Shown here piece by piece: positions 48,856 to 61,751 of a stretch of DNA of 64,000 nucleotides (position 1 is its first letter; each line of letters opens with the position of its first letter). The notes under the pieces are model-generated. The model saw only the letters and a program-made list of their open reading frames with translations. It did not search any database and had not been told where the DNA came from. Both the position numbers and the translations under genes were made by a program. Source of the DNA: Patiria miniata. Lineage: Eukaryota > Echinodermata > Asteroidea > Valvatida > Asterinidae. The DNA is taken from NCBI RefSeq assembly GCF_015706575.1, contig NW_024037072.1, positions 17,361,162 through 17,425,161 on the forward strand, in the 5' to 3' direction.

Positions 48856-50330
48856 TATAGGATCAAAGATTGATTAATATTTGGGAGCATTATACGTGCG
48901 GTGGTCAATGAAGTGAAACAACAAAAACATACAAAAATAAACATGAACACAAAATAGAAACCAATGAAATTGGGTAGAAAATCGATTGTTTCTTTATTAA
49001 GACGTTATTTTGTGCTAGAGAAAAAAATTGATAAGGCAGGGTAACATATTTGAAGTTATATGGCAATGTAGATGGCAGAACAAGAAAAGGAAAGGAGAGA
49101 GAAAGAGAGGGTGAGGCGCTAAGTTGTTTAAATCCAATGGAAACTAAATGTTCTGTTTACCTATTATCCCAATATTTTAGAAGCTCTTATTAATTTGCTT
49201 TTTCGTACGAATTACTTTATTTCCTTTCATATGGACATTGCGAACGGAAAAACAAGGCAAAGTGCATCCCGACGACTAACGGTGGAAACTTTCCAGTTGG
49301 TGGTAAAAGTCGTATAAAATACAAGACGCGTACGGTACGACAGACATGTAGGCGTAACCACACATGTAGTCTGTGGTTAATTGAAATGGGAAAGAACACG
49401 TGTAAAATGTATTTTTTAAGTCACTTTTCATTTGACACGCCTTCCATTTCACTAACAAGGGCGTGGTATTAACTAGTCTGACAACCAGACATTCATGTGT
49501 ACAGTGCCATACAACAAACGTGTAATATATGCAAGCATGTAACTTTTATGCGATCCCACGCTAGCACTGGCTAATAGTTGGGGGAGGGAATGAAAATCAA
49601 CGATGCTTTTTCGCGACCAGTGGAGTGATGATGATGAAAGCAGACCTCTTTACAGGTTGAGCCAAAAAGAAATTGACCCGGTTAAAAGATTTTTTCTTTT
49701 AAAAGCAGTCAAATTTGATACACCAATGAAGTATGTCTTAAAAGAGCATGTTCTTCCACTCTGCTGAAAAAAAAGGAATTACCAAAATTGACCTTTGTTA
49801 TTAGAAGTTATGCATGTTGTGCTAAAATAACCCATTTTTTTATACCAGTCCATGGAATGCCATTGGAAGCAATCGAACTGAGCGAGAATTACAGATTACA
49901 GGCAAGCATTCAAATACAATTGATGTTTATGGTCAGATTTTGTGTTTTGAATTTGAGGAACAATTCAACTCTTCTTTTTTTGCTTTTCTGAATAATAATG
50001 GCGATTTTTGTATGTTTTCCTTTTCAAGCTGTCGTTCATTCATCAGTTCGTCGAATGGTCAATTATCAGTGGTTAACAGCTGAATGTTGTGATCTTTTTA
50101 ATAGACTGAGGGCTGGATAGGGTTTAATAAAACATTTGGGAAAAAAATCCCATGATTGTCTTAAAGCATAGTACTTACGACCCTGATCACAGAATGGCCA
50201 GTCTTAAGTTTCGCTAGATCAGATAGTCAGGCAGCTTAGGCCAGCTTTTGGAATGGATGTGGACATTCTGGAGAAAAGCGCCAAACTTTCCAAACATGCT
50301 CCTTATTGCCTAGCTTTCAACTTCTGATAG
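48856..50330. other. No gene seen
   Basis: AT-rich, low-complexity stretches such as GAAAGAGAGAGA near 49090. Open frames are short (under 70 codons) and lack recognisable motifs. Confidence 0.5.
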
Positions 50331-50339
50331 GAACCAACT

Positions 50340-50770
50340 TATCCAATAACATTATGGCGGCCATCTTGGATTTTAATTGAAAACCTATTTTTACCCATAT
50401 CTCATCTTCTAAGCCACTTAGGAGTAAAGTTTTGGTGTCTAAACATACATTTTCACGGTCAAGGAATGCAACTGTGCCACTTGGAATAGTATCAAATGGT
50501 TTGTTTGTCCAGATACTGTATTGTTGCCATCTTATTTTTGAGGATGGCCGCCGACATTGAAAACTACAAGTATTGCATATTTAAGCCACTTAACATTGAA
50601 ATCTTAGTGTCTAAACACATATTTTCAGGGTTAAAGAAGAATTTGAAGATGTCCGCCAGATAATAATTGCATTTACTGATATTTCAGCTACTACCCCATA
50701 TCAAATCACAGTCTAGGTGTCAAAACATACATTTTCAGGGTCAGGAAATACATCTCTTTTATTCAGACGA
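50340..50770. repeat. Diverged tandem repeats with TCTAAACATACATTTTC core
   Basis: GTGTCTAAACATACATTTTC-like segments near 50440, 50610 and 50720, each preceded by a GGCGGCCATCTTGGAT or related segment. Three old copies of one unit of roughly 150 bp. Confidence 0.55.
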
Positions 50771-51237
50771 AACAAAGATGATTTTAGTTATACACACAAA
50801 ATAGTCAAACTGAAAATAAAATCTCTAACAGAATACCGTTGATATATACTTCAGTCACCAAAAATACTGTATGAAGTATAAGTAATACAGCTGCATGTAG
50901 CTGTGGAGAGGCAAGTTGTATCACATCCTGTAGCGCCAGAGATTTCTACCTGCTTAGGTTCAAAGATGGCATTGACCCAGTAAACATGACGGTATTGGGC
51001 CGATACCATCTAATTATGGGTTTGTTGTGGCTGTACAATACAGTTTAAACGGACCAAGACCGGAAGCGGGCTAATGCTAAGCTAAAACTCTCGTAGTTCA
51101 AACTTTCCCTCAAAAATGAGGTCAAGGAAACAAGAACATGTCGTGGGTATTTGTGTCATTGCGTGAAAAGTATTGCCTTATTTGCTGTTTCGGCAACCGG
51201 CCGAAACAGCCTTTGTTTTCGTTAAAGTTTTTTTTTT

Positions 51238-53076
51238 GGCTGTTTCGGCACTTTTGCCGAAACAGCCTTTGTTTTTGTTAAGATTTTTTTTATTGTACAA
51301 ATGTACACGTACGTTACGCACATACATCGTATGTCAGTCAGCCTGCAGAGCACGTGTTGCCGAGGTCAAATCCTGTCCACATCACAGTGACCGTTTAAGC
51401 CGATTTTCGGCTAACTTTAACAGATTTTATGTTCATGCATGCGCATAGTCAGGGACGTATAATAAAAATTCATAATGCCGAAAAGCCCTTTGTTACGTAT
51501 TTAAAGGTGCAGTTTTTCTGCAGTGGGATTTTCCACAAGTCTTTTCCTATACAACACTGATATCTTACTGAGTAGTTCTGAACTTCAGCCGAGAATTACT
51601 ATGAGAAGGAAAGAGAAATCGTATTTTTTTTCGCTGTCATTCCATTGAACATATTCCTAAGGGTCAGATTATCAAGTAATGTTTCATAAAAATGTTTCAG
51701 TTCAAAGGCAAATTACAAATTTAAAGTTGCAATTTTTCTGCAATGAGTTTTTTTTTTTAGCCCGTTAACTTTGTACACGTGTTAGCCCATTGACTTTGTA
51801 CACGTTTTCAAGCCACCATTTCTATAACTTGGCGATCTGGAATCGTCATCAATGTTACAGCCAAGGAAGACCCTCATACAAAAATTATGCCAAGACTATG
51901 ACGTCATGATGACGTCATCACCTATTTTTTTTTATTGATTTTTGAAAATTTACGTGCATATTATGAAGTCTTATATCTACAGAACTGTAAGTCTAATTGG
52001 GTTGAAACTTGGTATGTGGCTAGACCGGGATAGGTAAAATAAATTCAGGAAACGCCATGATGACGTCATCCGGAGATTTTATATAATATTTGAAGTTTTT
52101 TGACCCTTTAGCCATATCTCATGAACGTAACATGCAAATTTCAAAATTCTTTGTGTATTTGGTCTGGTCTGTTAGGTAAAAGGTATTTGCACAACATTTT
52201 GAAGAAAAAAAAATCTGACATCATATGACACCAATTCAATAATGTTGTTAATCCTTTTTCAAACACTTTTCACACGTCAATAAATCTCACGAACAGAAAT
52301 GCAAAAGTCAATTTTCTTAATAATATTAATCGGATTTAAGGTCAAAGCTATATGACAATTTCAAATGACGCAACGACTGCATGTAAGTTTGACTGCAAAA
52401 ATTGAAGAAAAAAAACCAGAAAAAAAGGCTTAGAAATTGACCACAAGCGTGTGGCATGCGGAGAAAATTAAACTTTTTCCATATACGGTGGGTAATACTG
52501 CCAAAACGTCCCTTCCAGTGCATGCTTCAGACACATGTGATTGCATTGGTTTTAAATACTGATCTTTGGCATTTCGCCTTTTGTTGATCTCCGCCAATGC
52601 CATCTTAGATTGCTCTCAGTTTCCTTTATTTTGTAAACACCCCTATACACTTATAATTAAACACATTACAACGAACTAATCCCGCATCGCCGGCTTCGCG
52701 GGGTAATGAATAAAATAAATCACTACAAGGAAACTCTTTACAATTTATAACTGGGGAGAAACCTTGAATGAAGACCTGCTACAATTGGAGTTTTACGTAA
52801 CATTAAGTGGCCATTATTCTATTATATGGTTTGTCTGCAGCACAATACTATCCAATTTGGTTGTAGCTTGTAATGAACCTAAGCTGCCATGTCGTATACA
52901 TAAATCCAACTGACGTCATGATGACGTCTTGACATGACATCTCACTCACATTAAAGCTGCATTTTCTACAGCCATAAATCTACATTTACATTTTCTTTTT
53001 ACTACACCTGCATTACCTATCAGTCTGTAACATAATGCCGAAACAGCCCTATGTTTGTCCACAAACATATGTCTAG
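51238..53076 (+). mobile_element. Helentron-like non-autonomous element (subfamily GGCTGTTTCGGCA)
   Basis: The 5' end is a hairpin GGCTGTTTCGGCA/TGCCGAAACAGCC (51238-51267), with a slightly different copy just upstream at 51184-51211. At the other end TGCCGAAACAGCC (53036-53048) is followed by a TATGTTTGT/ACAAACATA hairpin and ends in CTAG (53073-53076). This asymmetric layout is that of Helentron/HLE2 rolling-circle transposons. No Rep-helicase frame, so non-autonomous. The interior includes CRE-rich repeats. Confidence 0.7.
51290..52060 (+). repeat. Duplicated segment (pair of 57190-58320)
   Basis: Near-identical runs such as GTACGTTACGCACATACATC, GGTGCAGTTTTTCTGCAGTG and AATCGTCATCAATGTTACAG occur in both. 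The pair differs by a 370-bp MITE insertion in the second copy. Confidence 0.85.
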
Positions 53077-53081
53077 GTTTT

Positions 53082-53269
53082 GGCTGTTTCGGCACTTTTG
53101 CCGAAACAGCCTTTGTTTTCGTTATGATTTTTTTTTTTGGCTTTTTCGCAATTTTGCGAAAAAGCCCTTGTTTTTGTTCTGATTTTTTTTGGCTTTTTCG
53201 CAATTTTGCGAAAAAGCCTTTGTTTTTGTTCTGATTTTTTTGGCTTTTCCACAAAGTTGCGGAAAAGCC
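53082..53269 (+). mobile_element. Four stacked Helentron-like 5' termini
   Basis: Hairpins at 53082-53111 (GGCTGTTTCGGCA type), 53139-53166 and 53191-53218 (GGCTTTTTCGCA type), and 53242-53269 (GGCTTTTCCxCA type) follow each other at about 50-bp spacing. Each is followed by CTTTGTTTTxGTTxTGAT and a poly-T run. The first begins six bases after the CTAG of the element before it. Repeated insertion into the poly-T of an earlier copy would explain this. Confidence 0.72.
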
Positions 53270-54441
53270 TTTGCTTCTCTACAAATTTTTTTTCTTCTTT
53301 TTTTTTTTTTCCTCTTGGGACTTCCAACCAAAATGCCATAGACTTTGTGCACGTTTTTTGTAGCAAACACTTTTGGCATAAAACAAAGTCATATGACATC
53401 AAAACTTAACATAGTCACAGAACATATGGCAAATGTCGTTCGCGAAGATAGACGCGATGATGACGTCATCATGGGTCATGTGACGTCACCTTAAAGGTGC
53501 ATACTTTAGGGCCCTATATCGCCAGAATGGTAAGTCCCATTTGGTTTATACTTGGCATGTAGGTAGACCGGGATGTGTTATAGGTCAAAATTGAGGTGAC
53601 GTCACGATGACGTCATCGTGTGATTTTATAATAATTTTTGAAGTTTTGGACCTTCAAGCCATATCTTATCAACGGAACATGGTAAATTCAAAATTCTTTT
53701 TGCAATTGGTTTGTTAGGTAATATATACTTGGACAAAAAAGTGAAAAGTGCATGACGTCATGATAACGTCATCAAAAATGCGATTCTTCATTTCACATAT
53801 AACAGTAAGTCTGATCGTCTTGAAACTTGGTGGGTAGGTAGATACTAATACTGGTATTCAAAATCTGAAGTGATGTCATGATGACGTCATCACCTGATTT
53901 GTTATTAATTTTTAATTCTTTTACTGTTTCTTCTACTTGCAAAATTTTACATGAAATGGGATCATATTAACTTTAAACTAGGCGTATTACAAGGCCCTTA
54001 GGTAAAGTTGGTCCTGTGAAGTTTGAAGCCGATGACGTCATCAGACCGGAAGTTACCACGAAAAGACCTTTTATTCTTCAAAAATCGCTAAAAAATCAAT
54101 CCTGAGAGATATAATCTTGAATTGTCCGCTAAATGATAGAATAAACATTGGTGTTTATTGTACTAGGCGCGTGGCTTGTCTATTTGTTCACCCACGTGAC
54201 CCGCCGACGACAAAAAAAACCTAATGGTAGTCCGTCGCTCAAAAATACAATGAAAGCGTGAACAGTGTACATGGTGCGTGTACGTACATGTATGTACATG
54301 CATTCACTGAAAGGGCCACGTGGCAGTGATAAACCAGTGGGCGCGTACTCTTGGGCCCAAGTCGCTAGAAAGCATGGAATTAAAAATTAATGAGCGGAAA
54401 AGCCCGGTGTTCTGTTTGCAAACAGACACACAGCTCTAGTT

Positions 54442-56137
54442 GGCTTTTCCGCAAAAATGCGGAAAAGCCTTTCTTTTTGTTCTGATTTTTTTTCTTTCTT
54501 CTTCTTCTTCTTCTTCTTTTTTTCCCAAAACCCCATAGACTTTGTACACGTTTATTCTACACGCCACTTTTGCCCTTAAACTTTGTTGCATATCGTTCAA
54601 AGTTTGCATAGACATAGTCCATACAGCAAAGATGTGTGCGGACGAGCGACGTCATGATGACGTCATCATGGGTCACGTGACGTCATCATTAATATGCATA
54701 TTACAAAGTCCTATATCTACAGAACTGTCAGTCCGATTGAGTTGAAACTTGGTCTGTAGGTGGATCGGGATGTGTTATAGACGAAAATTGAGGTGACGTC
54801 ATCATGACGTCATCTTGTGATTTTATATAGATTTTTGAAGTTTTGGACCTTTAAGCCATATCTCACTAACGCAATATGATAAATTCAAAATTCTTTTTGT
54901 ATTAGGTTCGCTGGGCATTAGATAAATGCACAAAATTTGGAAAAATGTGTGACGTCATAATGACGTCAGCAAAAATGCGATTTTTCGAAAAACATATAAG
55001 GGAATGTCCGATCGTCTTGAAACTTGGTGGGTGGGTAGATAATAACACTAGTACACAAAATCTTGAATGACGTCACGATGACGTCATCGGTCGATTTTTA
55101 AAGAATTTTTTAATATTGCCAATTTTATTCTGCTTACAAAATTCAACACTTTTATTAATCTGATTTTTTCCAAACTTGGTACAGACTAAAACAACAATAA
55201 AATAATGAGCACTGCCAAGTATTGTTACGATGACGTCATCATTAGACATGTGACGTCATTGTTAACTTGTATATTTTAAGCCCCTATATCTCATGAACAG
55301 TGCATCCGATTGGGTTGAAACTTGGTATGGGGGTAGGCCGGGATGTGTTACAAATAAATATTGAGGTGACGTCATCATGACGTCATCGTGTGATTTTATA
55401 TAGATTTTTGAAGTTTTGAACCTTTAAGCCATAAATCACGAACCCAATATGTTACATTTAAAATTCTTTTTGTATTAGGTTTGTTAGGCAATAGGTATAT
55501 GTGCAAAATTTTGAAAAATGTGTGACGTCATGATGACGTCATCAAAAATGCGCTTTTTTGAAACACATATAAGATAATGTCCGATCGTCACGAAACTTGG
55601 TGGGTGGGTAGATAATAACACTAGTACACAATATCTTAAATGACGTCAAGATGACGTCATCAGTAGATTTGTTTACGATTTTTTAATATTGTCAATTTAT
55701 TCTGCTTACAAAATTTAACACTTTCATTAATCCGATTGTTTTCAAACTTTGTTCAGACTAAAACCGCAATAAAATAATGAGCACTGCCGAATATTGTTAC
55801 AATGACGTATTCATTAGACATGTGACGACATCGTTTGTATATTTTAAGCCCCTATATCTCATCAACAGTGATTTAGATTGGGTTGAAACTTGGTATGGGG
55901 GCAGGCCGGGATGTGTTACAAATAAATATTGAGCTGACGTCATAATGACTTGTGATTATATATATATTTTATATATGACAAATGCAATATGCGAAAATCA
56001 AATTTCCATTTGAATGAGGTTTGTTAGACAAAACGTAAATGCACACAGTTTTGCACAAAACAGAAAAAACATGACCTCAAAAAAAACATAATGCGGAAAA
56101 GCCCTATGTTCTGTTGCAAACGGACATAGACCTCTAG
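54442..56137 (+). mobile_element. Helentron-like non-autonomous element (subfamily GGCTTTTCCGCA)
   Basis: The 5' hairpin GGCTTTTCCGCA/TGCGGAAAAGCC (54442-54469) starts two bases after the CTAG (54436-54439) of a preceding copy, a head-to-tail junction. The 3' side has TGCGGAAAAGCC (from 56092), a CTATGTTCTGTTG/CAAACGGACATAG hairpin and CTAG at 56134-56137. 1.7 kb. The interior is a higher-order CRE minisatellite. A (CTT)n tract follows each 5' end. Confidence 0.75.
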
Positions 56138-57189
56138 TTTTTCTTTCTTCTTCTTCTTCTTCTTTTTGTTCCACTTCAAATGCCATTGACTTTGTGCACG
56201 TCTTTTCTGGCCTCCACTTTTGGCATTAATCTTTGTCATACATCATTTAAAGTTAGCATAAGCATAGTCCCTATAGCAAAGATGTGTCCCGAAGATTGAC
56301 GTCATGGTGACGTTATCGACTAATTTATTATAGATTTTTGAATATTTAATTTTTCCCATAGACTTTGTACACAGAAATTAAAAAAAATTGTCGATTTTCA
56401 AAGGGCTTTTTTTAATCTCTTTTTTTTACTCTTTCTTTTTTAATTCATTTACACCAATCTTTGTCCAAGCAAAGACCCTAATTCAAACAACATTGTGTAA
56501 TGATGACGTCATGATGACGTCATCCGGTGTTTATTTATGGGCAATTAAATTGTGACACTTTTAAAATTTAAAAATTCATAAGAAATCAACAGTACGTGTC
56601 CGCAGCTTTCTGTTGCCGGCAAGTGGTAGAATAGGTTAAGGTCTTTATTTCATTCAGTGTGCAAGAAATCACGTGACCCTTGCTTCCGGTCGAAAAAGGC
56701 CAAAACCGGAAGTGGCTTATTATTTAAAAGTGGTAATAGATATGAACTTGCTTTTAACGGTGTTAGTCTCTTGGCTAATAGTATTTTTCAAATCATCTAC
56801 TGTTGACGTCATGCAATCTTCAAGCGCCCTCTAGCGACAGGTTGAAAATTTTCAAAAATGTATTTTGAATAGATGTCTGTGGCGAAGTTTGTCGGAATCG
56901 CCTAAATATTGGCACATATGATGACCTTGACCCCCTTAGAACGTATGAGAAATTTAAGGCGTATGACGTAATCAGACCGGAAGTTATAATGAAAAGACCC
57001 TTTTTTCTTTGAAAATTCCTGAAAAATCAACCATGGCAGTTTTTATATTAGTTTTTACTTTAATTGTCAATTTCAGGGTAGGTCTAAAACATTTCAAAGC
57101 TTCAAGGCAATAAGCGAACTCGAACATGCCCTGCCCACGCTTAAAACATCAGGTTGACAATACCTCTGCTCTAAAACATGCACAGAACG

Positions 57190-58320
57190 TCTATATGTAC
57201 ATACACGTACGTTACGCACATACATCGTATGTCAGTCAGCCTGCAGAGCACGTGTTGCCGAGGTAAAATCCTGTCCACATCACAGTGACCGTTTTAGCCG
57301 ATTTTCGGCTAACTTTGACAGATTTTATGTTCATGCATGCGCATAGTCAGGGACGTATAATAAAAAATCATAATGCCGAAAAGCCCTATGTTACGTAATT
57401 AAGGCCAACAAAAAAAGTCTCCGGTTTCTGGTATGAAGCTTGCCCAAAAAGTGGTGCGGCGACGCGGTTTTTTTTTTTTTTTTTACCTGACTTTTTTGCT
57501 TCAAATATCGGCTGATGACTGCAAATGGTGCCCGACTAAACTTAGTGCAAATATATGTGAGTCCAGAGAGGCCACATAAAGCTTATTCTTGATCATAACC
57601 CCATCTAAAAACACGTTAAAATTGTGCAGCAGCAGGATTCCAGTCAAACCAGTGAGTTTGGCGGGTTTGAGACATCATCTTTCATTGAAAAAAAAACTTT
57701 TTCATTTTGCCGACGCGCATGGCTACTGCGACGCGCGCGCATACCAGAAACCGGAGACTTTTTTTTTTTGTTTAAAGGTGCAGTTTTTCTGCAGTGGGAT
57801 TTTCCACAAGTCTTTTCCTATACAACACTGATATCTTACTGAGTAGTTCTAAACTTCAGCCGAGAATTACTATGAGAAGGAAAGAGAAATCGTATTTTTT
57901 CGCGCTGTCATTCGAATGAAAATATTCCTTAGGGTCAGAATATCAAGTAATATTTCATAAAAATGTTTCAGTTCAAAGGCAAATTACAAATTTAAAGGTG
58001 CAATGTTTCTGCAGTGGGTTTTTTTTTTAGCCCGTTAACTTTGTACACGTGTTAGCCTATTGACTTTGTACATGTTTTCAAGCCACCATTTCTATAACTT
58101 GGCGATCTGGAATCGTCATCAATGTTACAGCCAAGGAAGAACCTCATACAAAAATTATGCCAAGACTATGACGTCATGATGACATCATCACCTATTTTTT
58201 TTTATTGATTTTTGAAAATTTACGTGCATATTATGAAGTCCTATATCTACAGAACTGTAAGTCTGATTTGGTTGAAACTTGGTATGTGGCTAGACCGGGA
58301 TGTGTTATAGGTAAAAAAAA
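57190..58320 (+). repeat. Duplicated segment (pair of 51290-52060), MITE-bearing
   Basis: Second copy of the segment at 51290-52060, interrupted at 57403-57772. It probably belongs to the outer Helentron-like element that opens at 53082 and closes with CTAG at 58734-58737. Confidence 0.8.
57403..57772. mobile_element. PIF/Harbinger-like MITE, family 2, copy 2
   Basis: Same family as 32072-32439: inverted ends with TCTCCGGTTTCTGGTATG. It is flanked by TAA on both sides (57400-57402, 57773-57775). The paralogous segment at about 51500-51504 shows the uninterrupted site, confirming both borders. The last few bases of the right terminus have decayed. Confidence 0.92.
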
Positions 58321-58693
58321 ATTAGGTGGTCGAGACCTGAACATGACTTTTGTGGGAATTGATAGAATTATCGAGGGTATTCATTTTTTAAATATGTGCA
58401 AATAAATCACGTGACCCTTTCTTCTGGTTGAAACCGGAAGTGCTTTGTAAATTAAAATTGGTGAAAGACGCAAACTTGCTTTCAACGATGTTTGCTCTGG
58501 CTAAGTTGTTCTTTACCATAATATTATAGCAATGGATGAAACTTTATGTGACGTCATCATGACGTCATCACGCGACATGTGACGTCATAATTCAAAGCCC
58601 TATGCGAATGGAATAACATATTATAGCCATCATTTATTATAAACAGAACTACACAACCTTCGTTCATGGAACACATGTCATATGTCACAAAAA

Positions 58694-58737
58694 AGCTACC
58701 GAAACAGCCCTATGTTTGTCCACAAACATATGTCTAG
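58694..58737 (+). mobile_element. Helentron-like 3' terminus
   Basis: CCGAAACAGCCC, then hairpin TATGTTTGT/ACAAACATA, then CTAG at 58734-58737, matching 53036-53076. A further copy at 60286-60325 has one stem mismatch. These are 3' ends whose 5' partners lie in the 53.1-kb stack or have been lost. Confidence 0.7.
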
Positions 58738-61099
58738 TTTCTTCTCTTTTTTCTTTTTCTTTTTCAGTCATTTTGCCCATAGCATTTGTACATGTTTTTT
58801 TGTTACCGGCACTTTGGGCACTAAAATCAGTCCGATTGACTTTATACTTGGCACACACTTAGACCAGCATCTGGAGTTGTGTGCCGAACATCGACATCAT
58901 CGTGACGTCATCATTAGTCACGTGACGTCACATTATAGGCGCTTTTTCTGTTGTGACCATTTTCTAGCAGAATTCGTCTAGATCTGACAGATTGGGCTAT
59001 ATCTCCAGAAATACCAGTCCGATTAGATTGAAAGTTGGTATGGACCTAAATCGGAATGTGTTATAGATGAAAATTTAAATGACGTCACGATGACGTCATC
59101 ACGTGACATGTGACGTCACAATATAGGTGCATACTTTGAAGGCCTATATCTCCATGACTACAGGTCCGATTGGGTTGAAACTTGGTATGTACCTAAACCA
59201 GGATGTGTTATAGATGAAAATGTAAGTGACGTCACGATGACGTCATCACATGACATGTGACGTCACAATGTGAGTGCATATTTTGAAGGCCTATTACTCC
59301 ATGACTACAGGTCCGATTGGGTTGAAACTTGGTATGTACCTTGGGATGTTTTATAGATGAAACTTTAAGTGACGTTACAATGACGTCATCACGTGACATG
59401 TGACGTCGTCACGTGGCATGTGACGTCATATTCGAAATTGCATATTTTTGTGGCCAGTATCTACAGAACTACAGGTCTGATTGGGTTGAAACTTGGTATG
59501 CACCTAAACTGGGATGTGTTTTAGATGGAAATTTAAGTGACGCCATGATGACGTCATCACTTGACATGTGACGTAATATCAAATGTGCATATTTTCAAGG
59601 CCAATATCTACAGAACTACAGGTTTGATTGGGTTGAAACTTGGTATGTACTTAAACCGGGATGTGTTATAGATGAAAACTGAAGTGACGTGATGATGACA
59701 TCATCACGTGACATGTGACGTCATACTAAACGTGCATATTTTGAAGGCCAATATCTATAGAACCACTGGTTCGATTGGATTGAAAGTTGGTATGTACCTA
59801 GACCGGGATGTGATAAAGATGAAAATTGATGTGACGTCATGATGACGTCATCATGGGTTACGTGGCGTCTCGTTTAAGATTAATAGATTTAATCTTTAAA
59901 AATCAATATAAAATCAACCGTGAGAGACTTGAACATGATTTTTGTTGGAATTGATAGAATTATCGAAGTCTTCTTTTTTTAAATATGTGCAAAATCACGT
60001 GACCCTTTCTTCTGGTTGAATACTGAAGTGCCTTGTAATTTAAAATTGGTAAAAGATGTGAACTTGCTTTCAACGAGGTAGGCTCTGGCTAAGTTGTTCT
60101 TTACCATAATATTATAGTAATAGATGAAACTTTATGTGACGTCATTACGACGTCATCACTTGACATGTGACGTCATAATTTAAAGCCATATGAGAATGGA
60201 ATCACATATTATATGCCACCATTTATTATAAACAGAACTACACATCCTTGGTTGATGGAACACATGTCACGTGTCACAAAAAGCTTCCGAAACAGCCCTG
60301 TGTTTGTCCACAAACATAAGTCTAGTTTTTGAAAGTTGGTATGCATCTAGACCGGGATGTCTTATAGATGAAAATTAACTTGACATTATGCTAACGTCAT
60401 CATGTGACATATGACGTCATATAAAATAAGCATACTATGAAGGCCTATATCTCTAGAACCGTAAGTCCGATTGGCTTGAAACTTGGTATGTACCTAAGCC
60501 GGGAAGTGTTGAAGATAAAAAAAAAAGTGACGTCACGATGACGTCATTACGTGACATGTGAAGTCATATTAAACGTGCATATTTTGAAGGCCGATATCTA
60601 TAGAACTGCAGGTCCGATTGGGTTGAAACCTGGTATGTACCTAAGCCGGGATTTGTTATAGATGAAAATTGAAGTGACGTCACGATGACGTCATCATGGG
60701 TCACGTGACGTCACGTTAAATATGATTAGATTTAATCTTTGAAAATTACTATAAAATCAACCGTGAGCGACCTGAACTTAACGTTTGCGGGAATGGATAT
60801 AATAATCGAGGGTCTTCATTGTTTATATTATGTGCAAAATCACGTGACCCTTCCTTCCGGTTGAAACCGGAAGTGCCTTGTAATTTAAAATTGGTAAAAG
60901 AAGTGAACTTGCTCTCAATGATGTATGCTCTGAATAAGTTGTTCTTTACCATAAAATTATAGTTATACATAAAAATTGATGTGACGTCGTCATGACGTCA
61001 TCACGTGACATGTGACGTCATAATTCAAAGCCCTATGAGAATGTAATTACATAGTATATGCCACCATTTATTATAAACAGAACTACACATCCTTCCTTG

Positions 61100-61750
61100 A
61101 TGGAACTTATACTTGAAACTTTACATGTCACACGTCACAAAAAAATAATTTTTCTTCACTTTTTAAACCAGGCACTGTCGGATTTTCAGAGTACTCAATC
61201 TCATAACTGGGGGTAACAAAGAGAATAATCAAAAGTCAAATCTTCAGCAGAGTCGGCGAAACCCTGGGGGCAATGTAACCCCGGCACAGAAAAGATAGCG
61301 ATTTTGCATCCTTCCTTCACTTTTGACCAAGCTGTTGAAGTATGATCGGATTTTCCGTTCCCGTACAATCTATTCGAAGACAGAGTATCCTAGAAATGAG
61401 TGTCCCACAGGACCGGATATTCTTTCCCCCTTTATGATTTTTTGTTAGGTGAAAAACAGACGATGCTCGACTGTTGTTCGGGATTTTACAACTGACACTT
61501 TTCAAAAAAATATGTATTCCTGTGATTGATATGCTAGTATTGTGAAGTCAAGATTAATTTGGTTGGTCTCAAAACTGTTCAAGCGCCGCTGATTCGGCTA
61601 TAATAGTACAATATAGACCTGAACATTGACGGATTAGAATTTGTTTGGCAGTTCATATTAACGCTGATTTAGTTGTGATTCACTTGTGTACATGACTACC
61701 ATAATGCTTTCTCGATCGGAGGTGTAAAGGCGCATTGACTACCATCATAC
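61100..61750. other. No gene seen
   Basis: Unique-looking sequence between the CRE arrays and the LINE below. Only short open frames (62 codons at most) without recognisable motifs. Confidence 0.5.
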
Positions 61751-61751
61751 T

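Larger units (their letters stand above)
51900..61030 (+). repeat. Minisatellite arrays dense in TGACGTCA (CRE-type) palindromes
   Basis: Units share GATTGGGTTGAAACTTGGTA, CGGGATGTGTTATAGATGAA and a GACGTCATGATGACGTCATC cluster, often with CACGTGAC beside it. Between 59080 and 59832 the unit starts are about 142-168 bp apart, mostly near 147. At 54.6-55.8 kb the order is larger: about 575-600 bp blocks of several diverged monomers. A third block type (CACGTGACCC to CACATGTCA) recurs near 58405, 59990 and 60835. No gene is visible in the whole stretch. Confidence 0.85.

Noticed and set aside
52946..53402. Lysine/glutamine-rich open frames (KPKKxxxKQR type)
   Set aside because: They are translations of the stacked hairpins and poly-A/T tracts of the Helentron-like termini, not protein genes.
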